Assembly (NCBI RefSeq): GCF_009870125.1
Contig: NC_046679.1
Coordinates: 16,182,001-16,246,000 of the forward strand
Reading direction: 5' to 3'
Length of the DNA stretch: 64,000 nucleotides
From: Drosophila pseudoobscura
Lineage: Eukaryota; Arthropoda; Insecta; Diptera; Drosophilidae
Shown: piece by piece, positions 11,361 to 25,788 of the stretch
Numbering within the stretch: position 1 is the stretch's first letter
Layout: every line of letters begins with the position of its first letter
Program-made: the position numbers and the translations under genes
Notes under the pieces: generated by a model
Seen by the model: the letters and a program-made list of their open reading frames with translations, nothing else
Database searches by the model: none
Told to the model about the DNA's origin: nothing

Positions 11361-14300
11361 TGACTGGGTATTGGGTCTTGGGTTACGGTCTCTGTTTCAT
11401 TTCCACAGTTCGAAATTCAATTGAATTTGCAAAAATTGTTGTTTACATGTCGATTTGCTTGTTTGATTTATGCAAAATGTGTGTGCCCGAACGGAGGCGG
11501 AGGCGGAGGGCGTGACTCGGCCCACACACGCACGCACTTGATGATGTGTGCCTGGAGATTTGGCCAAACAATCTTGGCCCGAAATTAGACGCAGAAACGG
11601 AATGGAAACGGACGATGGGTGACCATCATCCTCGGTCAGCGGTGGGCAGTTCTAGCTTTGTGGGTTGCGTATTAAACGAAATTAGCTGCCAATGGGCAAA
11701 GGCAGATTGTTGAAAGGAGAAGGGGCGTACTATATGTGCCAGGCGTTTTGTTTGTCCCTTAATAGACACAGGCCCTGGACTGGGACTGAACCTTTTTAGC
11801 CGGGGATAAGGATTCGTATTTTGTATTTGCACAGCAACAATGATTTCAATCTTGTTTGATAAATTTTCTATTTACATACGATTTACCTCGAGCGGCAGCT
11901 CGACTTTGCACTTTGCATGGACAGCACGTATCCGCATTACGCATACGCCGCGTTATCCCCGGCTAAGAGCTTTTCCTTGCCTTTCCCTGGCCGCTAAGTG
12001 CAGCACTCGCACTTGGAATTCCATCAACGTCAGTCCACATAATGACCTGACCAACACAACTGAACAGAACTGAACTGAACAGAACAGAACCCTATAGAAG
12101 AATGCAATGCTCGAGAAAATGGAGAGAAGTCAGAAGAAGAGTTGGCAGCTAAAAGAAAATTTGTCTTCTCTACAAGTTGCAGTCAAGTTTGCCGTCGAGC
12201 TGGGGAGAGGATAAACATTTTTCAGCAGCAATAAATAATAACGGAAAATGGCCGAGGAGGAAGAAGAAATATTAATAATAAAAGTACACAACAGCAGTGC
12301 GCATAAAGGGACAGGACAGGGGCAGGACAGCGCAGGACAGCACAATGGATGCGAGTGCCCCGCAAGCTGGACAGAATCTGGGCAGCCAACAAGAAAAGTG
12401 CATTCACGAATAAAATCAAAGCCATCAACTGCAATTGCAGTCGACGGACATGGACATGCAGGGAAGGTCGAGCGGACCGGACCGGACCGCTGGAATGGGC
12501 GCCCAGGGGGGGTGTCTGTGTCGGAGGCGAATTGAATGGTTATTGGAAGTGCTCTGCAGGAAGGCCAGGGGCAGAGGCAGGTCCAGGAACGACCGAGAAT
12601 ACTGGAGGAATAAAACTTTTGCGCTTCCCTCACGGCCGTAAAACTATTACGCAAGATGCATAAAGACTTTGTCAAGTGGAAAAATATGAAAAAGTTTTAC
12701 ATTTCTATGCAAAAGGCAGCGACGTAAATTGCAGTCTCCCCCTCCCTCACCACACACTACTAGATAGGCCAAGGGCCAAAGCCAGGGGCAGAACTGGGGC
12801 TCCCATATATGAGGATATTTTCTATCAGCTGCATGCTGTGCCTGGGATATTTGGAAAACTTTTTGATCCGCACTAATTGCCCCAAATAGGCCATAAAGTG
12901 TAGGCTTATTAGATGGGCCCATCAATATTTGGGAATCTCTTTCATGGCTTGTTATTAAATTACAGTTAATAAAAACCTTTAATGTCCCGATTTAAAGATT
13001 AAACAAATTTGGCTAGGGACGGACTCTTCTGCTCTGCTCTGCTCTGCTAGGCAGGGATGGCAAACAATGTGGCAAGTCACAAAGCACTGGGCACCAGGCA
13101 CCAGGCAGCAGGCAGCAAACAGCAGCCAGCACACTTTCAATTTTCGGAAAACACATAAAACTTGATTATCTTGATTAAATTGCAAATCAAAAACATGTTT
13201 CAAGGATTACTTGTATGCCACAGACGCACATACGCACACGCACAAGAACAAGCACACGCATGGATAGAGCGAGAGCTTATCAAACCACAGACACAGACAC
13301 ACACGCATACGCACACACCCACACACATGTACCTTGCAGCAAAGCTTCGGAGGAAGATACATATTTTTATTCACATGGATACAATGTGAGGGGATATAAA
13401 TAATAATTGTAAACTGCAGACAGACTGTATCTGTGGGTGTGTTTGTGTTTGAATTTGTGTGTGTGGGTGTGCCATGTTAATCTGTTAACATGAAGCTTAG
13501 ATCGATTTCATTTCAAAAGTGTTTATATCAATTTCAAGTAATTACAAGCAGCCACAAGCACATGGGTCTCCAGCTCGGGCCCAACCCAAAAACAAATCTG
13601 CATGCGAGTATACATATGTAGGTCCTCTTACTCGTAGAGATGTCGATACACAGGTGAAAACATGGTCACAAATCTTTCCACGCACTGGAAAATATGACGA
13701 AAATTTATTATAATTCAATTCCAAGGCTATGGAAACACTCTGAGCCCAAGCCACAAACGTGTTGAACTTGTTAGAGGCTCCTCCAACTGCTGGCAGCTCT
13801 CGACTGACAAGTGTGTTGACAGATGCATCAGGTGCCATCATCGCTGCAGTCGTCGAGGATTGTTTGAAAAGCTCTGCAGTTTCGCTTCGTAATTAATATT
13901 ATTATTGATTTGGTGCGACAAGAAAACCTTTGGTAATGATTTGTTTGTGGGCGCTGATTAATGTCAATCAACTGATTAGTTGAAACTCAACTAATTGATT
14001 TAAGCTCCTGTGTCCTGTGTCTGTGGCTGTGTCTGTTTTGCAGCTGCTGAACTTTCAAGGAGATGAAATTCCTCTGAAGTTGCACTTAAAAACTTGTAAG
14101 CTATGCCTCTCCTAACCACTATAATAGTACTTTGGCCCTCTGCAATCAGCATCCTATTTGTATCCATTTCTCTTCATATTATGGGCTCAGGTTCAAACCT
14201 CTTCTGATGCAATAGTTTCTGAAATATATCTTACCCTTTTCGGGGCGTGTCAGAATCTGTCACAGACAACGGCATCATGTGGGGGATAGGGGATCATTTG

Positions 14301-17300
14301 AATTAATCGCATAATATGTGAACTAATTAAATGTCAACCCCAAAGCGCTGACTTAAAAGCCCCGTCGGACCAACTTTGTTGTCCTCCTTCGAGTATTACA
14401 AATGCAGGGAGAAACACGGAACTTTAGTGGCAGCAGCAGCTTACAGCTGGCAACTGGCACTAGTGCAGAGGTAAATGTAAGTAAATCTGCAAATGTCAAA
14501 GAGATTAGGTGAGTCATAGGCGTGGGCGTGGCAAAAGCAACGTAACAAGGGCGTTGCGGGTGCAGGAGCCATGGGATAACGGGGAGTAGGTAACTGGGCC
14601 GGGCTAATCTTACCAATTTTAAGCGCATTGTCTTCTGCCAGCTTCTGCGGGCTAGTTACGCCTTTTGTCCGTGTTCTTGCTGCTGCTCCCTTACTGGCAC
14701 TGGTACTGGTGGTGGTACCGGTATGCTGCATCTTTTTCTTCATCTGCTGCGCTGCCCCTGGCGTGGTGTCACGGGTGGCTGTTTTTGGGCGTGTCCGGGG
14801 TAAGAATAAAAAACTTGGTGTATGTACGGTACGTGTGAGCAAAAAGCAAAAAGTGCCAGCGGCTTCGTGTCGATGAATGTCTGCGTGTACCTCTGTCTCT
14901 GTGCCCCTGTCTTTGCAAGAGTATGCAGGTGTGTTTGTGAGTATGTGTGGTTATGAATGTGTGTGTATGTTTGCATTGCACTTATGCACATGTGTACAAA
15001 CAGACAAAAGGGGCAAAGGAGGACGAAAGCTTGCTACAAGGACAGTCGGCAGCAGTGGGCGGAGGCGGAGGCGCAGGGCGGAGCCGTGCAGGAGTTGAGG
15101 GGATGACGCTGTAATAGCATTCAAAACTCTTACTAATGAGCAGGCAAAGGGAGCGGGATGAAGAGAGAATGCAATAGAGACAAAGAAAGAGAGGGAGGGG
15201 AGGAAAGTCGGTTGAGAGGCTTGAGAGATGGCGGGTGGCGGAGGTGGCACCAGGGCAGGTGATGTGTTGCCTGCAGCGCGTTGCCAGCAATGCTTGAACC
15301 AATTTTACATTGTAGGACAGCGACAGTGGCAGGGGCACGGGCTGGGTGGAATGGAGTGGGGCAGGGGTCATGCCCAGCTCTGGCAGCAGCCACGGCAGGC
15401 TTCAAACTAATTGTGCAATTATTTTTGCATAAAGTGGCATAAACATGGCTAGAAGAGGCATTATGCGAGTGGCCTGACTTTTGCAACATATGAAGATGTG
15501 TTGTTGCCGATGCTACTGCCACACAGCACTATGCACTGCACTCCTCTTCCCCTCCCCTCCAATCCCCTTCTCTATTCCTCCCTGCTCTGTTCTTGCTGTT
15601 GCAACGCTCAAACACCAGAGAGGGGCAGGGGGAGCGGGGCGCGTGCCTAAGTGGCACTCGTAAAATTTGAATGTAATATTCATTATTTTTTGCACATTGT
15701 CTGTCGGTCCGTCTGCCCGTCTCACTGTCAGTTAGCTACATTTTTACTTTACTTTGTTGTGGCTGCTGCCAAACCTACGAGCATAGATGGCAGAACAGAG
15801 TCAGACCGGTTCTTTGTTTTAACTACTGTTCAAGGATGATTAAAGTGGCTGTGAAGTTGCCTGCATTACGCATACGCCTAGTGGGCCCAGTATGCCAAAT
15901 AAAGATTCCTATAATTATTATACAAGCAAACTTGGGGCAAGCATTATAAATGGTTAGTTGACACTTCCACTTGTCAATTAGCTCCATTTAAGACAACAAT
16001 TTATGCCAACACTGAGAGAAAACTGGAAAAGAGAAAAGAAAAGAGAAAAGCACACCCATACATTCCAATAAGACGCAGAGGGGCCAATTTGAGTCGTCAA
16101 ACGATCAAATCTAGAACCTTGCGATATATTAAAGTACGTGTGAGCACGAGCGTGTGAGCATGGCGCAGTTACGTGAATCACAATCGCAAGAGGACTAACC
16201 AAGAATATCGTACACTCTATTGCGCTGAGAGATTAATATTTATTGCTAAGTAATCTTAAAATTGATAAGTATATCCCCGAATAACTTGGAGTGCTTGTAT
16301 CGCATATTATGACACATACAGGACATATTTATAATATAGAGACTGCCAGTAATATGGACAAGTAAGAATTAGTATATAACATTTCCACTCTCAGGGTGTT
16401 TCTATAAATCTAGTGCGTAAATCTATCTCAAACCCGGGCACTTTGCAACCATTCAATGGGGGGTGCGCATAAACCTAAATTTTTCGACCCTTATATATTA
16501 CATATATTCTATAAGTATACTTTTTTAGTTCCAAAGTCTTTGGTATCAAAGGCTGTTATTGCTCTTTCCGCGTTCTGCATTATCCATTCAATGTAAGAAA
16601 TAAAATTTCAGTATGGAAAAACGGCTGGGAATTGAATAACTTAGTACAGTTTCAATATTGCAAAACTGTGAGTCGGTTTGCGTGACGTGCCTGGGGTTTA
16701 ATTAAAGTATGCAATTTTTTAGCGGTGTAATGGTGTACCCTTGTTGCTGGGAGACAACGGAATGCAGAATGTATGTAGAATCCTATCCTATCCAATCAGT
16801 TTCCATGGTAGATGGCAGCCGCAAAGCAAATGTAGTTTCGGTCCTTTGGGTGGGCCGTAATTGAAGTTTAATTTTTGTGAAATTCGTAAGAAAACTGTGC
16901 CATGCAGTGGCTGTGTGTCGTGTGTGTTTGGGCTCGTATTTCTTCTGTCGATGATGACGATGACGACGCTTGCAAAGCCAGCGAAGCGAGCATGCCGGGC
17001 CGACCAAACGAACTTGGCCAACTTCTCAAATGGTTTCATAGCATTTTTTCGACAATTAAAATTAAAATTTCAATGAAATGAATGTTGGGCGTGTGCATAT
17101 ATGAGTGTATGTGACTGTAGAATGTGGGGGGAAAACCACAACAGAGAGAAAGCCAAGGGAGCAAGCACAGAAACAGGAGCAGTGGGAGTGGGAATGCGAG
17201 TGGCAGTGGCAAAGGCAGCGGCTAGCAAAACAAACCGCAGCAACCAAAACCAAACAGAAGCGTTACACAAAGAAAAAGTCGACTTCGTTGTCGACGTCGT

Positions 17301-20300
17301 CGTCGTCGTCTGGGCAAGAAATTTGCACAAATATGTAAATGAAATTGTACAACTCGACATACACCCGCATATGGCAGCAGCAGCAGAAGCAGCAATGGCA
17401 AAAACAACGTCGACACTCGAGCAACTTGCAACTAGACGGCAAGGTGCAAATGTGTGCCCAGGACTTGCAGCGCCAGCGTCTGCTCAGGTGCACAGGTGAG
17501 TGTGTGTCTGTGCGGTTTGCCTTCCCCTGTAGTTCGTTGACTTTTGAAGTTCTTCGACACGTGCTGGGGAGAAACGGCAGCAGCAGCGCCAGCAATTGCA
17601 CTTTGCCGTTACATTTATTACATTTGTAATTGTTGTCAGTCGGAGTTGCGTTGCTTGTTTGCATGGGGCAGGCAAGAGCTGGTGCTGCACCTTAAGTGTG
17701 GGGAGGGGCAGAATCAAAGCACGAGCGTTAATTATGTGTCAGATGCAATTTCGGCGTGGCCCACACACGGCAGGACCAGGACGTGTGTAAACGGAAGTCG
17801 TTGCCAATTGAAGGCGCTTCCTGTGCTGTGCTGTGCTGTCGCTGCCTTTGCTGCGGTTTTCCCTCTAGCATGTGCCATTGCACAGTTTACGGCGCTATCG
17901 TTTGACTTTCACTTTTGGGAGATGCTAAACGAGGACATGACAGGGCTGGGCAGGGCAGGATTCAGCTCTTAGCCGGGGACTGCTCCTGCTCCGGGGCCAG
18001 GCTCATATACATATACAATGTGGCACATGCGAGGAGTTCTGTATTTAAAATGCCTTTGCATATTTCATTAACATTTTAAAAATGCATGAGCTGCTAATTG
18101 AAAACGTTTGTCGTGCCCCAGCACACACCGCACCCACACACACTTACACTCGCACGGAGCCCTAGCTAGCGGTGCGTAGAAGAGGGGAAAAAAGGTTAAA
18201 AGGTGCCATCGTGGCACTCAAAAGCCGGGCAACATAGTTTAGCACTTTGCTCCTCCATTGCCCAAGAAATCAAAGCTCTCCCCTCCACCCACTCTCTCTT
18301 CAGCTCGGCTCTCCTAATGTATGCGACCTGCACTCAAAGTTCGCCTATAACCTGGCTAGTCCTTGGGTCCTTGGCTAAGTTCTCCTCAGTATTGTATTGT
18401 ATACGAAAATACAGCTAGACCTCGGCACATGTGTAGGTCTTGAGTTGTGTTGAGGTCTTCAGGGGTCAAACACACACATACGAGTACACACACACACACT
18501 GGCGCACCTTCAATCACTTCCGCTGAACGATGAAGTAGCTCTTTTGCACGCTATTATTCTGCTGGATACCGCCATAGTATAGCCCCGTAGTCCCCGTATG
18601 TAATTGGAACGTGTGAGAAATATCAAGCAAAAGCCAAACCAAAAGCAAAGGCGGCCTAGGACTGGTGGTCGGGGCAAGAGTCGCTTAAGCTGTAGCCCTG
18701 TTTTGCCGGATGTCCTGTTAGAAGCGTAAATAGGCATAAAACAACGAAAAGAACATTTCTATTACCCTGCTCGAAGTAGGAGTCGGATGGCGCTTGGCAT
18801 TTGTCTGGCCGCCTGTCCGGCCGGCTTCAATGGAAGCCGCCTCGAGCCCCAGCCAGCCGTGAAAACTTGTCTAAAGTCTTAGTCCTGCGGCAGCATAGCG
18901 GAAACGCTGCCAAGAGCTGTCTAATGGCTACGCAGCAATCCAAGAGAGCAGCAGCAGCAACAACAATTCGGACAAAGAAGCGATCCTTTTGCATAAGCAT
19001 TTCAACTCGTTAGAAATGCATATTGCCATGGCGACTCGAGCAACCAAAACGCCACCAGCGAAGACTCATTATGCCGGTACGACTTTTGTTCTAGAACTGG
19101 CTCTGGATTGCATTCAATGGAAATGAGAAGCGAAATGAGCTGCTTGACACCTGGTTTCGCTTTGACTTTTGCCTGCCTTCGGCTTTGGGGTTGTCTTCGT
19201 ATTGAAGTCTGAACCGCACCGCAAAAGCTTGCTTAGCCAGTCTTAAAGTCCACAATCGAATCGAAGGAACGGCTGCAGGGGGGTAATGGAGATCCTAAGT
19301 CACAGACAAAGCAAAAGTAACAATGGCCAAGTGCCAAATACACGTGCACCCTGCACGTACGTGGGCATGCTTTGGCTCCACTGCATAACGCCATCTTCTT
19401 TACCCATCCCTATACCCATACCCACTCCCATGTTTGGCAGGATAAACTGCTTTTAGTCAACTTTAGTTACTTTGGTCAGCGCCCGCTGCTAATGCAAGAC
19501 TCCCAGCGTCTATGAAGTTTTTGCTGCTTGGTGTTTTCCACTCACTCCATCCTAGAGCCTCGTACCCGGAGTAAAACTCTGTTCTGATCCGGCTCTGGTC
19601 CACCTTTTACAGCTTTAGTTTTGTGCTTTTCGCAGTGTTTTGTTTGTCCCGTGTGTTTTGTCATGCCTCTTATGTCCTGCTCCGAAATGTGCAAACAACT
19701 TTGGGCGCTCAGCCAAGTGCAAGGTGTACACTGCACAGAGCACACGGCACACGGCACACGGACACGGAGCAGCAGCATCACGTTCCATGGCCAAGACCTG
19801 CTACTGGTACTCCACCAGTCCAGTCCATGGCATTGTTGGCCCACTGACCAGCGTCCACTGTTAATCCGAGATGTTTGTTTACCTTGGCGCCGAGTCCGGA
19901 CATCGGCACGGGCTATGGCTACGGCTACGGCTACGGTTACGGCGCCTCATTTATCTTGTGAACGCAATAACAACGACTTAGCCAAAGATTTTGTGCAGCC
20001 AGTGTGCAAATCCATTAAATGCGTTTACTTCATATACCAGCAGCAGCGCAGAGTTGGGTATAATAAGTTTGTCATGGAGTTTGCCTTTGCCTTCGCTTAG
20101 CATAGCTGAAGATAAATCACAGATTGTTGCTGGTTTTATTTGGCTGTGGAAAAAAAACTGTTCTATGGCATAGCATATGTGGATGGGCTATGAAACTATC
20201 CAAGAGGATTCTTCTCAGAGGAATCAAAGTTAATTTCTCAAAGGGAATACTCGCTACTTTTGACATAAAATCGCCAATTAATGGATTGATCTGGGGGATT

Positions 20301-23300
20301 TTTTTCTCATTTTATTTACACAATCAATAAATGAAAGGGATGGGAGTGACACTCCGATGGAGGTCTGGGAAAATGGGTTTTCAAATTTAATTGTAAAGCC
20401 GATACCCGTTGCCATTGCCATTGCAATTTTTGAATTTGTTATCGGTTGATTCGCTTTAATTCGCATTTAAATTAATTAAAATCACTTGCGACCAGACCGT
20501 AGCAACAACAGCAACAACTGCTTAACAACGGAAAACCCCAAATTAACTTTGCAACGCTACAGATTCGCAAAAAGCCGCAGATGGGTCTGTCCAAAGGGAG
20601 CGTTGAATGGGGCCGCAGCAGGTGGCAATCGACGGATACAAAGGGTGCGACCGCGAAGTGTAGCAGCCAACAAAAAGGGATGGCGCGGGTAGAGAGGGTG
20701 GCGAAGGTGGACATCGGCATGGTGCAGACGCAGTCCCAGGACCCCGTCCCCGTCCCTGTCCCAGACAAGGACCCCGGCGAGGGGCCGCGTTGCCGTTGCC
20801 AGTTCGTGTTGCATTTTATTTTAATAAAGACTTTTAATTGAATTTTCAATTGTTGCGCCTGTGATGGAACAAGTGCGGAGGCTGTCGATGTTTCGGTGCA
20901 GTGTTCGCTGCAGTTGTTGTTTGCTCTTGTAATTGTTGTAATTATTGTTATCATCATTACAATGTTATGTTGTATCGGCCACGGCTGTTCTTGTTGTTCC
21001 TGCCATTCTGCCATGCCTCTTTATTTTGCTGCTCTGCCGCTTCCATAACGTGTAGCGCAAAAAGGGGCGCAAGAGTGTGGTTAAACAATTACAAGAGCTC
21101 AATGGGGAATGGGCTATGTGGGTGTGGAAGTGGAAGCGATAAGCGTTGCCCGGGCTGCACTGATCACTCGATGTGTCCATCACGAACGGCGTTCGCCACT
21201 TCCGTTTCCGCCCGCGCTATTGCTGCAGGCCCTGCTTAGCATGGCAATGCCATAAAAATAATAATAGGTATTCTGTTCGCATTTTTCATCTTTCGCACTC
21301 GCCATTTTAAATCAATAAACGTGGCAACAATTAAAATATTCTGCCTGTTTCCGTTCAACCAACGACAAAGTTGGTTGACAACACTTTTGGCATGGAATTG
21401 CAGGGTATGCCAGACCAGGGGGATAGTATATCACATTAATCGGATATTAATCAGCATTTTTTCGAAATGATATTCCTTTCTGCCATTTCGAAATGGGATC
21501 ATTTTTTGGGGAATTTTCCCGATCCCTAGGTATCACAAATTCGTATCGCGCATCCTATTTGCTTTATCTTGTGTAATTGCGGAATTTCAATAATTTATTT
21601 ATTATGTGTAACAAAAAGAGAGGCAGAGGCAAGTTATTAATTTTTAATTTTCTCTTCAATGTCGCTTTTGTGACTGGCCGTTCATTGTTTGATGCTCTTT
21701 TTTCCGTTGCATTTCTGTGCGCATTGTGGCTCTTAAGGGCTCTGCCAACCGCACTCACAGCCTTCAAGCTCACACTCTGGGCCGCAGACCGACACCGACC
21801 TCTCACCCGTCTGTCGCTCAATCCAGAGTCCGGACGAGTTGAAAATATTAAGTGTATAAAATTCAATTGTTGTTGGTAATGCATTTGAACGGTCATTTAT
21901 TGGTCTGCATTGTGTGGGCAACGAATTTTGTTTTACAACGTTTTCAATTAGTTTGCGATGCAGTTTATTGGCTATTGTTTCCACGCTAAGTACCCTCATG
22001 CCTACGCCTACCCACAGTACTCCCTCGGCTGGTCAGACCGCATAAATAGTGGATGGCATAGCCATTGCCTCTAGACGCTCTTTTGTTGGAATTCCAATTT
22101 TCAACAATAAACAAATATAAATATTTACACACATGGTTTTCACTAAGTGCGTTAGTAAGTGCCACATATATATACATACATATGTACATACATATATGAC
22201 CAATATATGTAATGTGCATGGGGTATGTCGAGCTAGATGCTCTTTTTCCATACCTTTTCCTGCCTGACTTGCTCTGAAAAGGTTGTACAATTAATCTCAA
22301 TATTTTTCATAAAATGCGAGTGCAGGCAGAGAGCAACTTCAGTGAATTCGAGGTCTGCATTTAATTCAAATTGTAAGTACACATAAAGCGAATTTGTTGC
22401 ATACGAATTAATTGTGTGCAATGAAATGTCTTCCTGTTATGTGTAATGCAATTTTAAATTGAGTTTCAATGACTGCCAGGGTGGCCCACGGAGGTCTTAA
22501 CTGGAGCTGCCACTTTGGTTGGTGCTGCCGTCGTAAATTGTTCAAATTAGTGCACCACACATTTGCATCTGCTGCACAAATGAGATAAATCTGAACTTGC
22601 TGCCACTGACTGTGCCACCCACCCAATGCGCGGTGCATGGAAGCCGTAATTACCTTGCCAAAGTGCACGAAGCAACTTTGCTCATTTCCGGAAGGCTCTC
22701 TCTCTCCTGCCCAGACGGGCACCGAGGGGAAGGGGAGAATTAAAAAAGATGAAGTGAAAAAAGCTCTGCGTCTACAGTTTGTCCGTTTTTTCATCGTTCC
22801 GTTCGTACCATAAACGAAGCAAACTCGAAATAAATTCGAAAACCACAGGCCATGAGGCTGACCCAAGGGCGTCGCACTATACGAAACTGGTGGGGGGCGC
22901 CCACCAGTCTGAGCCAGAGCTGAGGATATGCGCGTACCTCAGCCAAATCGAATTCTCGCTCCAGAACCTTCAACAGTTGCACAGTTGCACCCCAAAGCTG
23001 AAGCAGCTGCACAGCTAGAGGCATGGAGAGACAGAGACGGGACGGCATTAATTAAAATTTGAATGCAACCTCAAAGGAAAAGCGCAAATCTAACAAATTT
23101 TTCATAGGCTAATAAACTTGAATGCCATGCCACTCTGAGCTGTGCCAGAAAAGAGCAATCCCGGCCTGACACCTGCCATCTGCCACCTGGAAACTGAAAT
23201 TGGAAGCTGGAGCCAGACGCACGCAGCGGATGGAACATAGGAAGGGGGAAGGGGTTCTAGAAGCGTACAGCTACAAGTACCGGCCAGCAGTGTTTTTCGT

Positions 23301-25750
23301 ATTTCGTATTTTTATTTATTTCGTTTTTATTTTGCCGCACTGTCACCCAATTATGTCACACAGCACAGTGGTACAGTGTACAGTGTACAACAAATTAATG
23401 CCTCGTTGCGTTGATTGCGCCGAGTGCGGCTGCCGTTGACGTCGCTGTCGCTGTCGTCGTCGACGTTGAGAGTGCGCGCGAAAGTATGCAACGCGAAGTG
23501 AAATCACTAAAAACATTTCCAGGCGGAAACTGATTCCGAATCTGAGGTTCACTCAGGCCGAGACTGTGGCGTGGCTGACTGATGCCTACCGAACGACTGC
23601 CAGACCGACTGTCTGCCTCTGCCTCTGTGTCTGTCTTTGTTGTATCTGTGTTGATGTATGCCTGTCTGGAACTCTGTGCGACCGACTGGCAGAGTGTGTG
23701 TGTGCGTTGATGTGATTGCGTGACAATTTCAAACCGATTTAACCGCCAATTTAAAATGAAGTCAATACACAAGAGATCGAAAAGGAGACTCCAATGAGTG
23801 TAAAAGCGGCAGTGACGAGGCGACTACAGACCCATCCAATACTTAGCACTCGAAATCGGATATTTGTAGAATAATTACCAATTTAGAACAAAATTAAAAA
23901 ATTGTTATTAGTAATAAATGAAACGACGAAGCGAAGTTTAGCTTTTACGAAAAGTCTGCGTTTAAAACTGATGCATACTCTCTGTAGGGTAGAAAATATA
24001 CTCCCCGTAATAGAGTGTAATATATGTACATATGTAGCGGGTAGCGGGCGACAGTGACGTCGCATGCAACATCGTTGTTTTCCGATTTCCAGGTTTTAAA
24101 CGTATTCGAGAGGCAACTGTCTGCTACGGTCTGTTCTGTTCGGGTCTGGGCAGGACTAGCTTCTGGCCACGGGCAACACTGCGTATGTGTATGCTATTGG
24201 CAACTGAAAATTGCATTGTAAAATGCCCGATTTTTTGTTGGCTTGCTGGGTTTTCCTTCATTGTTTTTCCCGATTTTCATTCATTTTTTGCTCTTTGCTT
24301 TACTGCACTGAGCTTGTGTCAGACAAACGATTTAAATGAAATAAACTACAATGAATCACTCAATCGGCTTAAATAAAAATGTTGCGCTTGTAATGAGATA
24401 TGCCGGATAGCGTCAGGCAGCGACAGAGTTAAGTGACTGCTGAACAAGTGTAACGAGATGAGGCCAAGTGGGATGCATGTTGTAGGGTCTATCAGAAAGG
24501 AGCCTGGCCCTAAATGCAAAGGGCTTTCTATCCCACAAAATCACAGTCTATAAACGTTTGCTAATTCCAGAGGAGAACTCTTTAACTGTAATCCCTAGGA
24601 TCTGCTTTCCTACCTGTGCCCATGTCCTTGTTAAACGTAACCAAACGGAGCTCGACAGTGCCTGGTAAAAGCGGCCTAAATAGATTTGCCAGCACATTGA
24701 ACCATAAACCAATTGACAAGGCAATCATTTGATACAAAACTCAAATGTTTGAATCAAAGGGAGGTCCATCTGCCTCTCTCTCTGCCTCTCTCCCTTCTTC
24801 TGTGTTCGTCTTCATGTAGTTTTGGCTTAGTGGCAATCAGTAGTGCATGTAAATTCCATGACAATGCAGGGGCACAGAGCGTGAGGGACAGAGGGACAGG
24901 GCATTCAAGAGCATTACTCGCTTCAGGAGGGAGTCAGGAGGGTCAGACAGACCCCTAGCGACACACATACACACACACACACACCTGAGTCCCCCTGAGT
25001 TGTCAACAAACCGTGAAATTATCAACACAAATTGGACGATGATGTCGAAAACGACGAGCAGGTTCGTTTTACTTGTTCTCTTCTCATATCCTTCTTTCCT
25101 CACTTTAACGCATATGTAAAGCTCCTTCACCTCCGAAAACCTTTTAATACAAATTGAAAATACTTGAAGCAGTGGAGGAGAAGAGCCACTACGGGGATGG
25201 TGGCTCTAACTGGACGGACGCACAAAAAGGCCAAGCAACCAAGATGCTGAGCAGAGCAGCACTTGTGATAAGTAGATGGCAGGCAGGCAGCTCTGGCTCT
25301 GGTAACTGCCATATGAATACACAGATGAGTGGCCAAATGAGTGGGCTACACGATTGTCTGGTTGAATGGAGAAGTAGATTGTACGCTGAAGCTGAAGCTT
25401 GATAAGCCAATCACATTACCAAGGCGACGCAAAGATCTCGCTTGGCATTGGTTTAGTGTTAACCCATTGAGCAGCCACCAGTAACCAGTGCCACTGTGCC
25501 ACCCATGTACCGCCCTAGTCAGCGGCCATGCTATGCATAAATGTCAGACGAAAAAATTTGCATGAGATTTACTGCGACTGCAGCTATTTATCTTGCTGGC
25601 CGGGGCATTTTCAAGTGCAGCTAAATTTAGAGCAGGAAGATACGGAGACCGCGAAAGAGATAGAGAGACATGGCATGGCAGGACAGCAAGCGGAAATGCG
25701 CTTTATGCAGCATTTAAATGCCCGCGTTTCCGGTAAGGGCTGGGCCCTGG

Positions 25751-25788
25751 CTCCGATTCCGACTCCGACTCCAACTCCAACTCCGACT
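25751..25788 (+). repeat. Short tandem hexamer tract (CTCCGA/CTCCAA)n
   Basis: About six hexamer copies alternating CTCCGA and CTCCAA, with one ATTCCG variant at the start. Open in several frames, which creates spurious reading frames around it. Confidence 0.75.

Noticed and set aside
12130..12675. 181-codon open frame on the minus strand
   Set aside because: Composition follows GGACA/CAGGACAG simple sequence; frames on the opposite strand are equally open; no splice or promoter evidence.
20472..21014. 180-codon open frame on the minus strand
   Set aside because: Thr/Gly/Cys-rich translation of simple repeats with no recognisable domain.
25154..25402. 82-codon open frame on the plus strand
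   Set aside because: Begins with TTG, without an upstream in-frame ATG or splice acceptor I could defend; tail is translated GCTGAA repeat.
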